Shown here piece after piece: positions 1-6,862 of a DNA stretch of 20,590 bases. The number at the start of each line of letters is the position of its first letter. The stretch's first letter is position 1. Source of the DNA: an uncultured Bacilli bacterium (GTDB lineage: Bacteria; Bacillota_I; Bacilli_A; RF39; UBA660); NCBI GenBank assembly GCA_910585915.1, contig CAJUGF010000029.1:1-20590 (forward strand), given 5' to 3'. Made by a program: the position numbers and the translations under genes. The notes beneath the pieces are model-generated. The model had not been told where the DNA came from and made no database searches. It saw only the letters and a program-made list of their open reading frames with translations.

Positions 1-44
1 AGTAGAATCTAATTATTCATAGTGGTGCGGTTGAGATTTCAATT

Positions 45-79
45 AAAAAAAAAGCAGGTTTTAAAACCTGTTTTTTTAT
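45..79. terminator. Bidirectional intrinsic terminator
   Basis: A perfect 16-base palindrome at 55-70 (CAGGTTTTAAAACCTG) has an A-run on its left and a T-run on its right, so it can end transcription from either side. It lies directly after the stop codon of the minus-strand gene at 76-1308 and would also stop a plus-strand transcript entering from the left. Confidence 0.85.
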
Positions 80-1308
80 AGAATATTTTTTTCTATTAAT
101 TTATAGAAAATGGTATCTTTTAAAATATTTTCTAGTTTATTGAATATTTCAAGTGTTTCTTCACCTGATAATTCATCTATTTTTTTTGAATTTGTAATAT
201 TTGGAATGTCTATTGATGTGTCATATTTTATTTCATATGTTATATTAAATTCTATTTCATTTGCATTTTGATTCATTCTAAAAATGATATTCCTTTTTTG
301 ATTTTCTTTTTCTATTTTTATTTTACCCGTTATTTTTTCATTTTTGAATAAATAATTTAATTCTAGTTCTTTGTCCGTTTGGTTTACTAAATGTATCTCT
401 AATTCATCTTCAAAGTTAATAGATTTTTCATTATTATAATTTGTTATAGAAATGATATTTTCTTTGTCCTTTACAACTGTTATATGAATTACATTTTGCT
501 TTAAGCTTTCGGTGAAGAGATTTATTTTATAATCATCAGTATAAGTATAATTATTAAATGTTTCCTGTATCTCATCTTTTATTGTATTTTTGTCTTTCTC
601 TTGTATATTACTAAGAATGGTTAATAATTCATCGTCTGCAAGTATTTTATTCTCTAAGTATTTTAGAGTTCTTTTTTGGTTTTCTTTGTCTAATAAATAA
701 GTTATTTTGGTTGTTTTTATAGTTTCATTATTTATATTGATATCTGTTTTCTCTCTATGAATATAGTCTTTATTTAATGATTCTACTAAGTAATCTTTGC
801 ATTTTCTTATGATTGTTTTTAGATCAGCAGAGTTATACTTGCTTTGATAAACGTCTGTTTGTAATGTTTGAGTTTCTGGTAATTCTAGAATTTTTTCATA
901 AACTTTTGTACTTTCTAAGTATTGTTTTCCATTAAGCATATAGAGAAAGAAATTTAGTATGGTAGATTGGTCTTTGTTCATTCCAAGACCCATTTTTAAC
1001 TGTTTTTTGTCTTTGTCTATTGCAAGTAAAAAATCATAATCGTAATTTTGAAGTTCTTCTAGACCATTCCAATTTTGATTTGTTTTGAATGATATATTGC
1101 CACTAATTTTTGCTTGATTTTTACTTTCTTCATCATTTATTAAATTGTTTAGGCTTTCATGTGTTTTATTAATTGTTTTTATTAAAACATTCATGGGATT
1201 GGTTGCATAATAATATGCTCCTAAAATTCCTAAAACAATTATTACAGGAATGCCAATAAATAGGAAATATTTTAATCCTGCTCCCTTATTTTCTTTTAAT
1301 TCATTCAT
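76..1308 (-). CDS. Membrane-anchored extracytoplasmic protein of unknown function
   Basis: A 410-residue protein that I do not recognise. It has a short charged N-terminus (about 1-13), one hydrophobic segment at about 13-34 with no clear cleavage site, and a long Asn/Lys/Glu/Ile-rich region with alternating polar and hydrophobic residues that suggest beta structure. It is probably anchored by its N-terminus with the bulk outside the cell. The start is supported by an AAAGAGGA-type ribosome-binding site about 7 bases upstream and a promoter at 1333-1338. It is transcribed alone, divergently from the radical SAM gene, and ends in its own terminator. Similar anchored beta-rich proteins are common in small-genome gut Bacilli, but I cannot assign a family or role. 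Confidence 0.75.
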   Translation of the reverse strand: MNELKENKGAGLKYFLFIGIPVIIVLGILGAYYYATNPMNVLIKTINKTHESLNNLINDEESKNQAKISGNISFKTNQNWNGLEELQNYDYDFLLAIDKDKKQLKMGLGMNKDQSTILNFFLYMLNGKQYLESTKVYEKILELPETQTLQTDVYQSKYNSADLKTIIRKCKDYLVESLNKDYIHREKTDININNETIKTTKITYLLDKENQKRTLKYLENKILADDELLTILSNIQEKDKNTIKDEIQETFNNYTYTDDYKINLFTESLKQNVIHITVVKDKENIISITNYNNEKSINFEDELEIHLVNQTDKELELNYLFKNEKITGKIKIEKENQKRNIIFRMNQNANEIEFNITYEIKYDTSIDIPNITNSKKIDELSGEETLEIFNKLENILKDTIFYKLIEKNIL

Positions 1309-1332
1309 CGTATTATCCTCTTTCTATATTTT

Positions 1333-1361
1333 ATTATAACAATATTTTATGAAGACATAAA
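1333..1361 (-). promoter_or_regulatory. Extended -10 promoter for the minus-strand gene
   Basis: On the minus strand TGTTATAAT (TATAAT at 1333-1338) is an extended -10 box. The -35 region near 1356-1361 (TTTATG) is weak. The leader to the start codon is about 20 bases. Sequence inspection only. Confidence 0.5.
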
Positions 1362-1374
1362 TACAAAAATTATT

Positions 1375-1404
1375 CTACTTTTCTTTCTTGGTTTTTGGTA
1401 TAAT
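1375..1404 (+). promoter_or_regulatory. Promoter for the radical SAM gene
   Basis: TATAAT lies at 1399-1404 just upstream of the gene, in a T-rich stretch with no good -35 box. It forms a divergent pair with the promoter at 1333-1361. Confidence 0.45.
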
Positions 1405-1427
1405 GGGAATGAAATTGGGTGGTTTTA

Positions 1428-2315
1428 ATGGAATATGTAAAAACTAGAACAATTATGACTAAATCAGATCAAGGAGAAAAATGGTTTGGAATTGATTATC
1501 ATATGAATTTATATAAGGGCTGTTCTTTTGGATGTATTTATTGTGATAGTCGTAGTGATTGTTATCATATTAATAATTTTGATGAAGTGAAATCGAAGGT
1601 TGATGCTTTGGAAATTTTAGAATCAGAATTAGCTAGTAAGGGATATCGTGGTGTTGTGAGTTTTGGAACACTTTCTGATCCATATAATCCAGAAGAAAAG
1701 TCTTTAGAGATCACAAGAAATGCTTTAAAGTTGATTGCTAAGTATGGTTTTGGTGTTTCTATTGATACAAAGAGTGATTTAATTTTACGAGATATTGATA
1801 TCTTACAGGAAATTGCTCTTAATAATAGTGTGATTATTAAAATTTCTATTTCTGTTGCTGATGATGACATGGCTAAGAAACTTGAACCAAATGTTATTAG
1901 TAGTACAAAACGTTTTGAAGTTTTAAAAGCGTTAACTGAAGCATCATTATATGCTGGTGTTCTTCTTACTCCAGTATTACCTTTTTTAACAGATACTGAA
2001 GAAAATATTCGAGCAATTATTTCTAAAAGTTCTAATGCCAATGCAAGATTTATTTATACGAAAATGGGAATGAATTTAAGAACGAATCAAAGAACGTATT
2101 ATTATCAAAAGCTTGATGAGCTATATCCTGGGCTTTCTTCAGATTATGAAGCTGTATATGGTAATAAGTATTTTTGTAGTTCTTTACAATATCGTCATTT
2201 AATGGAATTATTTTTAAAATTGTGTCATCAAAAAGGAATTTTAACAGAGATGGAAGATATTATTAAAGATTATAAAAAAGTGGTTCCAATGAATGAACAA
2301 ATAAGTTTATTTTAA
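1428..2315 (+). CDS. Radical SAM protein, spore-photoproduct-lyase-like family (COG1533)
   Basis: A 295-residue iron-sulfur enzyme-like protein. The cysteines CSFGCIYC at residues 32-39 form the CxxxCxxC cluster that binds the [4Fe-4S] centre which cleaves S-adenosylmethionine. The surrounding pattern (YKGCxxGCIYCD) is typical of the COG1533 group that includes Rv2578c-like proteins; it is related to, but not the same as, true spore photoproduct lyase. Substrates in this group are mostly unknown. I prefer ATG 1428 over the in-frame GTG at 1419 because GGGTGG at 1417-1422 is a well-spaced ribosome-binding site for 1428 and would overlap a start at 1419. The gene is followed by a terminator, then by coat-like genes; a link to spores is only suggestive. 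Confidence 0.88.
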   Translation: MEYVKTRTIMTKSDQGEKWFGIDYHMNLYKGCSFGCIYCDSRSDCYHINNFDEVKSKVDALEILESELASKGYRGVVSFGTLSDPYNPEEKSLEITRNALKLIAKYGFGVSIDTKSDLILRDIDILQEIALNNSVIIKISISVADDDMAKKLEPNVISSTKRFEVLKALTEASLYAGVLLTPVLPFLTDTEENIRAIISKSSNANARFIYTKMGMNLRTNQRTYYYQKLDELYPGLSSDYEAVYGNKYFCSSLQYRHLMELFLKLCHQKGILTEMEDIIKDYKKVVPMNEQISLF

Positions 2316-2334
2316 GAGTTTTATACTCTTTTTC
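2314..2334 (+). terminator. Intrinsic terminator overlapping the stop codon
   Basis: AAGAGT (2314-2319) pairs with ACTCTT (2325-2330) across a 5-base loop and is followed by a T-run. The stem begins inside the TAA stop of the radical SAM gene. Confidence 0.7.
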
Positions 2335-2399
2335 TTTTGGAAAATTGTTCTATATTATTCTATTTGTTTTGGGTCACATTAATAGTGGAGGTGGAAATT

Positions 2400-2573
2400 A
2401 TGTCTTCAAAGGAGTTATTGTATATTGAAGATTTTTTAGGCCATGAAGATTATTTCATGAACCATTTATGTGAGACACGGGAATGTCTTGATAATGAAAG
2501 GTTAGATAAATTTCTTCATAAATTAGAAAAAACTAATCAAGATTTAATACAGAAATTTTATGGATTATTATAG
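2400..2573 (+). CDS. Small CotF-like (coat protein-type) helical protein
   Basis: A 57-residue protein with two predicted amphipathic helices. The second (about residues 33-57, ending in a hydrophobic FYGLL-type tail) resembles the helix pattern of ferritin-like spore coat proteins of the CotF type. ATG 2400 is chosen because GGAGGTGG lies directly upstream; an upstream in-frame start at 2337 would add 21 hydrophobic residues without a ribosome-binding site and overlap the preceding terminator. It is followed after 14 bases by a second CotF-like gene, so the two are probably co-transcribed and may form one helical assembly. Family assignment is tentative because of the small size. Confidence 0.6.
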   Translation: MSSKELLYIEDFLGHEDYFMNHLCETRECLDNERLDKFLHKLEKTNQDLIQKFYGLL

Positions 2574-2587
2574 AAAGGAAAAGAGAA

Positions 2588-2845
2588 ATGGAAGATAAAA
2601 TGTTAATGGAAGGTATCTTATGGGATACGAAAGTGTTGGCTGATTTATGTTTGCATGGATCAATGGAATCAGCCACAGAAGATGTGCATAAAACTTTTTT
2701 GGTAGCATTAAAAGATGTACTACATATGCAAAATGAAATTTATAATGTTATGAGTGAGAATGGGTGGTATTCTTCTGATAATGTTACAGAAACGAAATTA
2801 ACACAAGCAAAACAAAAGTTTCAAAAACTTGCAAAAGAAGAGTAG
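2588..2845 (+). CDS. CotF-like spore coat family protein
   Basis: An 85-residue helical protein. It contains the layout of the spore coat protein F family: an N-terminal helix, then a central helix with polar residues (LKDVLHMQNEIYNVM) ending in the signature ENGWY at about residues 57-61 (family: M..rGWY). CotF-type proteins are structural components of endospore coats in Bacilli and Clostridia; several family members occur outside the coat. The ribosome-binding site is AAAGGAAAAG about 6 bases from the ATG. It shares an operon with the smaller gene at 2400. The gene ends in a terminator that overlaps its stop codon. The family call rests on the GWY motif and helix pattern, not on a database search. 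Confidence 0.7.
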   Translation: MEDKMLMEGILWDTKVLADLCLHGSMESATEDVHKTFLVALKDVLHMQNEIYNVMSENGWYSSDNVTETKLTQAKQKFQKLAKEE

Positions 2846-2857
2846 TCTTCTTTTTTT
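2833..2857 (+). terminator. Intrinsic terminator after the coat-like pair
   Basis: AAAAGAAGA (2833-2841) pairs with TCTTCTTTT (2846-2854) around a GTAG loop that contains the TAG stop codon, followed by more T. The terminator is built into the end of the coding region. Confidence 0.75.
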
Positions 2858-2882
2858 CATAGAATTTTTTCTTGGCACTTGT

Positions 2883-2888
2883 TATAAT
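2883..2888 (+). promoter_or_regulatory. Extended -10 promoter of the thioredoxin-fold gene
   Basis: TGTTATAAT at 2880-2888 is an extended -10 box about 20 bases before the start codon. TTGGCA at 2872-2877 is too close to be the -35 box. The leader is very short. Confidence 0.5.
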
Positions 2889-2909
2889 CTTCTTGGAAGG
2901 AGATGTATG

Positions 2910-3449
2910 ATGAAAAAAATTTGTTCTTTGATACTTATCGTGTTGACATTCTTTGGGTTGCCTTCTTTGGTATCTGCAAGCGATGAGGTTATTAATGTTT
3001 ATATTTTTAAAAGTTCTACTTGTCCTCATTGTGAACAGGCATTGGAATTTTTTGGAAATCTAAAAAATGATAGTGAGTATGGTTCCTATTTTAATTTAGT
3101 TGAATTTGAAACATATAAGACTGTAGAGAATGCTGAGGAAGTTAATCGAAATGTAGAACTTGCTGAAAAGGTTTCAAAGTACTTTGGTCAAAGTTTTGAA
3201 GGTGTTCCTTTGATAGTAATTGGAGATAAACATTTTGATGGCTATGCTTCTAGCATGGATGATGATATCATAAATACTATTATTACAACTTATCATGGAG
3301 ATGTAAAAGATGTTGTAGCTGGAATTCAAAATGGTACTTTAAAACCATCATATTTTGATGCGATTATGACAGGTATTATTATTGTAGTATTTGTTGTTGG
3401 CATTGGATATTTTGTTTATGCTGCAAGAAAAAATGTAACTGAAGAGTAG
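2910..3449 (+). CDS. Exported, membrane-anchored thioredoxin-fold protein (CPHC)
   Basis: A 179-residue protein with a signal peptide (residues 1-23, cleavage likely after VSA), a thioredoxin-like domain with the redox pair C38-P-H-C41 in a beta-alpha context, and a conserved cis-proline region (EGVPLIVIGDKHFDGY). A hydrophobic segment at about 150-170 anchors the C-terminus, with RK on its inner side. CPHC is typical of DsbA-like oxidases and of some thioredoxin-like proteins, so a role in extracytoplasmic thiol-disulfide exchange is likely; the direction is not known. The ATG codons at 2907 and 2910 are both possible; 2910 has better spacing to AAGGAG. It is a single-gene unit with its own promoter and terminator. 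Confidence 0.82.
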   Translation: MKKICSLILIVLTFFGLPSLVSASDEVINVYIFKSSTCPHCEQALEFFGNLKNDSEYGSYFNLVEFETYKTVENAEEVNRNVELAEKVSKYFGQSFEGVPLIVIGDKHFDGYASSMDDDIINTIITTYHGDVKDVVAGIQNGTLKPSYFDAIMTGIIIVVFVVGIGYFVYAARKNVTEE

Positions 3450-3471
3450 AAACATTGTTTCTATTTTTTTT
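3447..3471 (+). terminator. Intrinsic terminator
   Basis: TAGAAAC (3447-3453, starting at the TAG stop) pairs with GTTTCTA (3457-3463) around a 3-base loop, followed by eight T residues. Confidence 0.8.
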
Positions 3472-3559
3472 ACCTATAGTTATAAATGCAATGATAAAAA
3501 TATTTTAAATAAAAGTAAAGGAAATGAAATTTTAGAGATATTATAATTATTAGAAAAAA

Positions 3560-3762
3560 TTATTATGGCGAAGACTTTAGTGGCTATGCCATTAGTCTCG
3601 CTCATGAGTTATATTTTAATATTATGACATTGCATAGTATTTTTTAATATTTAAAATTGATTATACAAATTTTGAAAGTCAAATATAAAAATATATGTGA
3701 ACATCTTCCAAAAATAAAAATGTCGTAAATATCCATCAATAGACTATCACGACATTTAAGAA
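3560..3762 (-). repeat. Structured noncoding repeat, copy A (inverted relative to copy B at 15783-16029)
   Basis: About 200 bases that match the reverse complement of 15783-16029 with several small gaps. Shared blocks are the outer end TTATTATGGCGAAGACTTTA, the hairpin around 3618-3641, an A/T block reading ATATATGTGAA on plus, and the outer end CATTTAAGAA. No open reading frame fits. It holds three hairpins: 3578-3592 (AGTGGC/GCCATT), 3618-3641 (loop ACATTG) and 3718-3757. This accounts for the gap between the genes ending at 3449 and 3807; 3472-3559 shows nothing further. It could be a decayed end of an integrative element, a MITE-like repeat or a structured RNA. Strand is set so that the 3709-3757 hairpin reads as a terminator. 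Confidence 0.75.
3709..3757 (-). terminator. Intrinsic terminator after the DUF308 gene, inside repeat A
   Basis: Read on the minus strand, AAATGTCGT (3749-3757) pairs with ACGACATTT (3718-3726) across a 22-base loop and is followed by a T-rich run. It lies about 50 bases after the stop codon of the minus-strand gene at 3807-4334. Copy B has the same hairpin and T-run after the gene ending at 15736. Confidence 0.7.
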
Positions 3763-3806
3763 TAAGTAAGTAGTTACCATATTTTTTGATTTTATAAACT
3801 TGAGAT

Positions 3807-4334
3807 TTATTTATTTGTTAAATAATTAATGATATCATATAGAGAAGATATTATTAATAGTACTCCAATAATAACTAAAGCTGCATTGGCTATTAGTATT
3901 GTATACAATCCAAGTAAAATGAAAATGCTACCATTAATTAGATTACTTCGGAATAATTTATTTTGTTCTTGATGAAAGCTTTTGGCAATCAATATTTTGT
4001 TGATTCCATTTGCTATTAAGTAAAACCCAAGAATATATCTTAGTCCTACTTCTAATATGCTTGCTAATAATACTATAATTAATCCAATAGATATACTTAT
4101 AATTCCATTCATAAGTGAATTGGAATCTTCAATTTTTAATTGTTTTTTCAGGTTAATATATTTTATTATATGAAATATTCCAAAAGTAATTATTAAAGCT
4201 CCAATTATTTGGAAGGTAATTGTGACTATGCTGTTTGAGTTAGTTATTAAAATAATTCCTAAAATTAAGAGAATGATGCTTTCAAATAATCCCTTTTTTT
4301 GTTTGTTATTTGGTTTAATTAGTTTTGTATTCAT
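3807..4334 (-). CDS. DUF308/HdeD-like membrane protein
   Basis: A 175-residue integral membrane protein with about six hydrophobic segments arranged as pairs (roughly 17-34, 38-57, 74-90, 95-112, 130-147, 150-170), separated by short polar loops with one longer Lys-rich loop at about 60-70. The repeated two-helix pattern with small residues (GIILI, IGALIITFGIFHII) fits the DUF308 family that includes E. coli HdeD; the molecular role is not settled in Firmicutes. The ribosome-binding site is AAAGGA. A good promoter sits 20 bases upstream. It is a single gene, divergent from the 590-aa gene, and ends in the terminator within repeat A. Confidence 0.72.
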   Translation of the reverse strand: MNTKLIKPNNKQKKGLFESIILLILGIILITNSNSIVTITFQIIGALIITFGIFHIIKYINLKKQLKIEDSNSLMNGIISISIGLIIVLLASILEVGLRYILGFYLIANGINKILIAKSFHQEQNKLFRSNLINGSIFILLGLYTILIANAALVIIGVLLIISSLYDIINYLTNK

Positions 4335-4355
4335 AATATATCCTTTCTTTCATTC

Positions 4356-4383
4356 ATTATATCCCAATCTTATGATTTATCAA
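4356..4383 (-). promoter_or_regulatory. Sigma-A-type promoter for the DUF308 gene
   Basis: On the minus strand TTGATA (4378-4383), a 16-base spacer and TATAAT (4356-4361). The same TTGATA-16-TATAAT layout precedes the gene at 8841. Confidence 0.6.
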
Positions 4384-4404
4384 GTAGTATTTTTTTAACT
4401 CTTA

Positions 4405-4413
4405 TGATATACT
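4405..4413 (+). promoter_or_regulatory. Extended -10 promoter for the 590-aa gene
   Basis: TGATATACT at 4405-4413 (TG-n-TATACT) about 30 bases before the start. There is no clear -35 box. It is divergent with the promoter at 4356-4383. Confidence 0.45.
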
Positions 4414-4441
4414 TTAGAAGATAAAAGGTAGGGGTGATGTG

Positions 4442-6214
4442 ATGGAATCCAAAGAGATAATACTGAAATTATTAGCGAAGTATGGATTAGATTCTGTATA
4501 TCACGATCCATATTTATATGAAAAAGATGGACACTTTGGGCTTGTTTATTCTTTTTCTCATGTTCATTATGGATTTTTGACACGTGCTGTCTTTTTTTCT
4601 CAAGAAGAGGAAATGGATGATTTTCTTTATCAATATTGGTGGTATAAGAAATATGGAACTAATTATCAAGTTACTTTAGAACTTGATAATTATGAAGTTT
4701 TTGAAGTAAGACCACAGTTTTTTTATCAGGGAAAAGATATTAATGCTCAAGGTATGAAAGATTTGTTAGTTGATGCTTTGGAGATTCAGAGTGATCAAAA
4801 AAGCGTGAAATTTTATCAAAGATTGATACGAACTGCTCGTATTTTGTTAGAAGCAATTGAATTAAAAACGAAGGTACAGTTTGATACTTTTAAGAGTGTG
4901 AAAGAACTAGATAATGAATGGAAAAGACAAGAGAATGAATTTTTACAACTTTATAATCGTCATCAAAAGGATCATAAGCCTTTGTTAGAAGTAGAGGATG
5001 ATCATGAGGATTTTGTTAGGCCTCATGAACTTGATGATTTTTCTTTGCAGTTGGATTGGTTTTTGAAACATGAAAGTGAAGAAGAATTAAGAGGTTTTAT
5101 TGTTACTCTTTGGACAGCGTTGCATTCTTTGGAAAAGGATATTAGACATCTTCAAAATAAGTATTTATTGATTAAACTTCCTTTAGATTTGGATGATGTT
5201 CGAAAAAAGAAAGTATATATGGAAAACTTGCTTAATAAAAAGAAGGGTTTATTTTCTAAAAAGGAACATCCACTTACAGAACTTATGAAGATTGAAGAGA
5301 ATAGTGAGACTAAAAAGATCGTTCCAATGGAGGATTATATTAAGAATGAAGAAAAACGTTTAGAGGAAAAGTATGCAGTTATTTCTGAAATGGATTATGT
5401 TACCCTTGGTGATTATTTGAATGAATTTGATAATTTAGGGATTGATTGTTCTTTAGATATTAAAGAAGAGAAAGTTTTGAAAAAATATTCACATGATGAG
5501 TTACTTTCTTCTTTAAAGGAAATCTATAATCATTTATCTTTAGATGAACAAATGACTTTGGCTGTTTATCATTCTTTTTTGAGTCCTTTATGTGATGAAG
5601 TTCTTCTGCGTCTTATGGATGGAGAAGAAGTAGTAGCAATTCAAAATTTTTTAAAGAGTCATTATTTAGAAGAAGTTGGCAATGCTATGAATGTTATTAT
5701 GGATGCTGAAAATGTTTTTATTCGTATGAAAAAAATGAAAATGCTTTCCCTATCTAGTGTAGATCATTTTTGCTCTAGCCTTATTCAAGTTTGTAAGTCT
5801 CTTTTGGCAATTACTGCTTTTCAGATTTCTGGAATTAGTTATTATTTTGGAAAAAGTTTATTGGAAGATCAAGAATTTTTACTTTATCATGCATCATGTC
5901 GTAACAGTGGATGCCCAAATCAGAGAAAGGGAGCATTTGATGTGCATGATATTATTGAATTACATGAGATGATTCCTTTGTGGTTTTGTCCCTCTTATTA
6001 TTCTTTGAAGGATCCATATTTTCATGATTATTCTTTACAGGAAATAGATAATAATGAAAATGTTTTGTTGAATTTTAAAAATTGTCGAGTAAATTGGAAG
6101 GATTCTGTTATAATAAATGTATCGCGATATAAAATAGAACGATCTGGAAAAGTTGTTTCTCAAGTTCGACTTTTGAAAACAGAAGTATTTCGACGTATTG
6201 TAGTTACAAGGTAA
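4442..6214 (+). CDS. Large protein of unknown function
   Basis: A 590-residue soluble-looking protein that I do not recognise. No signal peptide or membrane segment is evident. The first ~120 residues are rich in Tyr, Phe and His; residues ~130-330 are highly charged and probably helical or coiled-coil (many Glu/Lys runs); the C-terminal part holds a cluster of cysteines (CRNSGC at about 485-490, one in LWFCPSYY near 514, one in NCRVNW near 547) that could bind a metal. ATG 4442 is preferred to GTG 4439 because of GGGG at 4431-4434. It is followed after 9 bases by a small membrane protein gene, so the two likely form an operon. The C-terminal sequence ends Arg/Val-rich. Function unknown. Confidence 0.78.
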   Translation: MESKEIILKLLAKYGLDSVYHDPYLYEKDGHFGLVYSFSHVHYGFLTRAVFFSQEEEMDDFLYQYWWYKKYGTNYQVTLELDNYEVFEVRPQFFYQGKDINAQGMKDLLVDALEIQSDQKSVKFYQRLIRTARILLEAIELKTKVQFDTFKSVKELDNEWKRQENEFLQLYNRHQKDHKPLLEVEDDHEDFVRPHELDDFSLQLDWFLKHESEEELRGFIVTLWTALHSLEKDIRHLQNKYLLIKLPLDLDDVRKKKVYMENLLNKKKGLFSKKEHPLTELMKIEENSETKKIVPMEDYIKNEEKRLEEKYAVISEMDYVTLGDYLNEFDNLGIDCSLDIKEEKVLKKYSHDELLSSLKEIYNHLSLDEQMTLAVYHSFLSPLCDEVLLRLMDGEEVVAIQNFLKSHYLEEVGNAMNVIMDAENVFIRMKKMKMLSLSSVDHFCSSLIQVCKSLLAITAFQISGISYYFGKSLLEDQEFLLYHASCRNSGCPNQRKGAFDVHDIIELHEMIPLWFCPSYYSLKDPYFHDYSLQEIDNNENVLLNFKNCRVNWKDSVIINVSRYKIERSGKVVSQVRLLKTEVFRRIVVTR

Positions 6215-6223
6215 GGTGAAATT

Positions 6224-6757
6224 ATGAAGAATGAATATTTACAAGCATTTAAAAATGGAATTGCTATTTTTGAAGAGAGTTATCAACAAAAAAAAGTTTT
6301 AGAATTAGAAGATGAAATTTCTAGCCAAATTTCTAAAGGAAAAAGTGAAGAAGAAGTTATTCAAGGACTTGGTACAGTTGAGCGTCGAATTGAAAATGTT
6401 TTAAAGGAAAATCATGTGAATATTCATAATCAGAGGAGTAATAGTTTTTTCTCTTCTAAATGTGCAAGTTTATTAGAAATTATTAATCATATTATTGATG
6501 TTATGAGTAAAAATAATTCTCGTACAAATGCAAAGATAATTTTTGATATTTTGATTTTAATTTTCCTTGTTTGTATTCTTAAAATCCCTTTTATTTTGGT
6601 TCGAGATTTAGGGGATAGTTTACTATCATTTTTAGAAATTCCTATAGTTTTAAACTTCTGGCATTTGGTGATCGAACTTGTCTATGTTATTTTGGCAGTT
6701 GTAGTCTTTTTAAATATTTTTAAACGTTGGTTTAGGAATTTAAAGGTTGGAAAATAG
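6224..6757 (+). CDS. Membrane protein with HAAS/DUF1700-like N-terminal part
   Basis: A 177-residue protein. Residues ~1-62 resemble the helical HAAS (DUF1700-like) motif: a helix, then GKSEEEVIQGLG followed by a second charged helix, as in anchored signalling and membrane proteins of Firmicutes. Two hydrophobic segments follow (about 107-126 and 142-165), separated by a short charged loop, with Arg/Lys at the C-terminus. DUF1700 proteins often act with PadR-type repressors or as membrane partners; no repressor is adjacent here, so the role is open. It is translated from AAGGTGAAATT-ATG 9 bases after the 590-aa gene and ends in a terminator built over its stop codon. Confidence 0.68.
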   Translation: MKNEYLQAFKNGIAIFEESYQQKKVLELEDEISSQISKGKSEEEVIQGLGTVERRIENVLKENHVNIHNQRSNSFFSSKCASLLEIINHIIDVMSKNNSRTNAKIIFDILILIFLVCILKIPFILVRDLGDSLLSFLEIPIVLNFWHLVIELVYVILAVVVFLNIFKRWFRNLKVGK

Positions 6758-6779
6758 ATTTTTTCTATTTTCTTTTTTA
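6750..6779 (+). terminator. Intrinsic terminator
   Basis: GAAAATAGA (6750-6758) pairs with TCTATTTTC (6764-6772), loop of T, then a T-run. The TAG stop lies in the 5' arm. Confidence 0.78.
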
Positions 6780-6800
6780 TTATATATTTGCCGATTTTTC

Positions 6801-6829
6801 TTGCAAAAGTCGACTTTTTGATGTATTAT
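6801..6829 (+). promoter_or_regulatory. Promoter of typA
   Basis: TTGCAA (6801-6806), a 17-base spacer ending in TG, and TATTAT (6824-6829). Nearly the same promoter precedes the rlmB-like gene at 12321-12349. Confidence 0.65.
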
Positions 6830-6862
6830 TTTGGGAGTCAAAAGCGAAAGGGTTTGAAGTTT

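Noticed and set aside
1565..2041. Minus-strand open frame opposite the radical SAM gene
   Set aside because: It is fully antisense to a well-supported gene, has no ribosome-binding site and no recognisable family.
2371..2400. GTCACATT upstream of the coat-like gene as a sigma-E -35 box
   Set aside because: It is 7 of 8 to a sigma-E -35 box but has no matching -10 box at the right distance before the ATG, and sigma-E is not shown to exist here.
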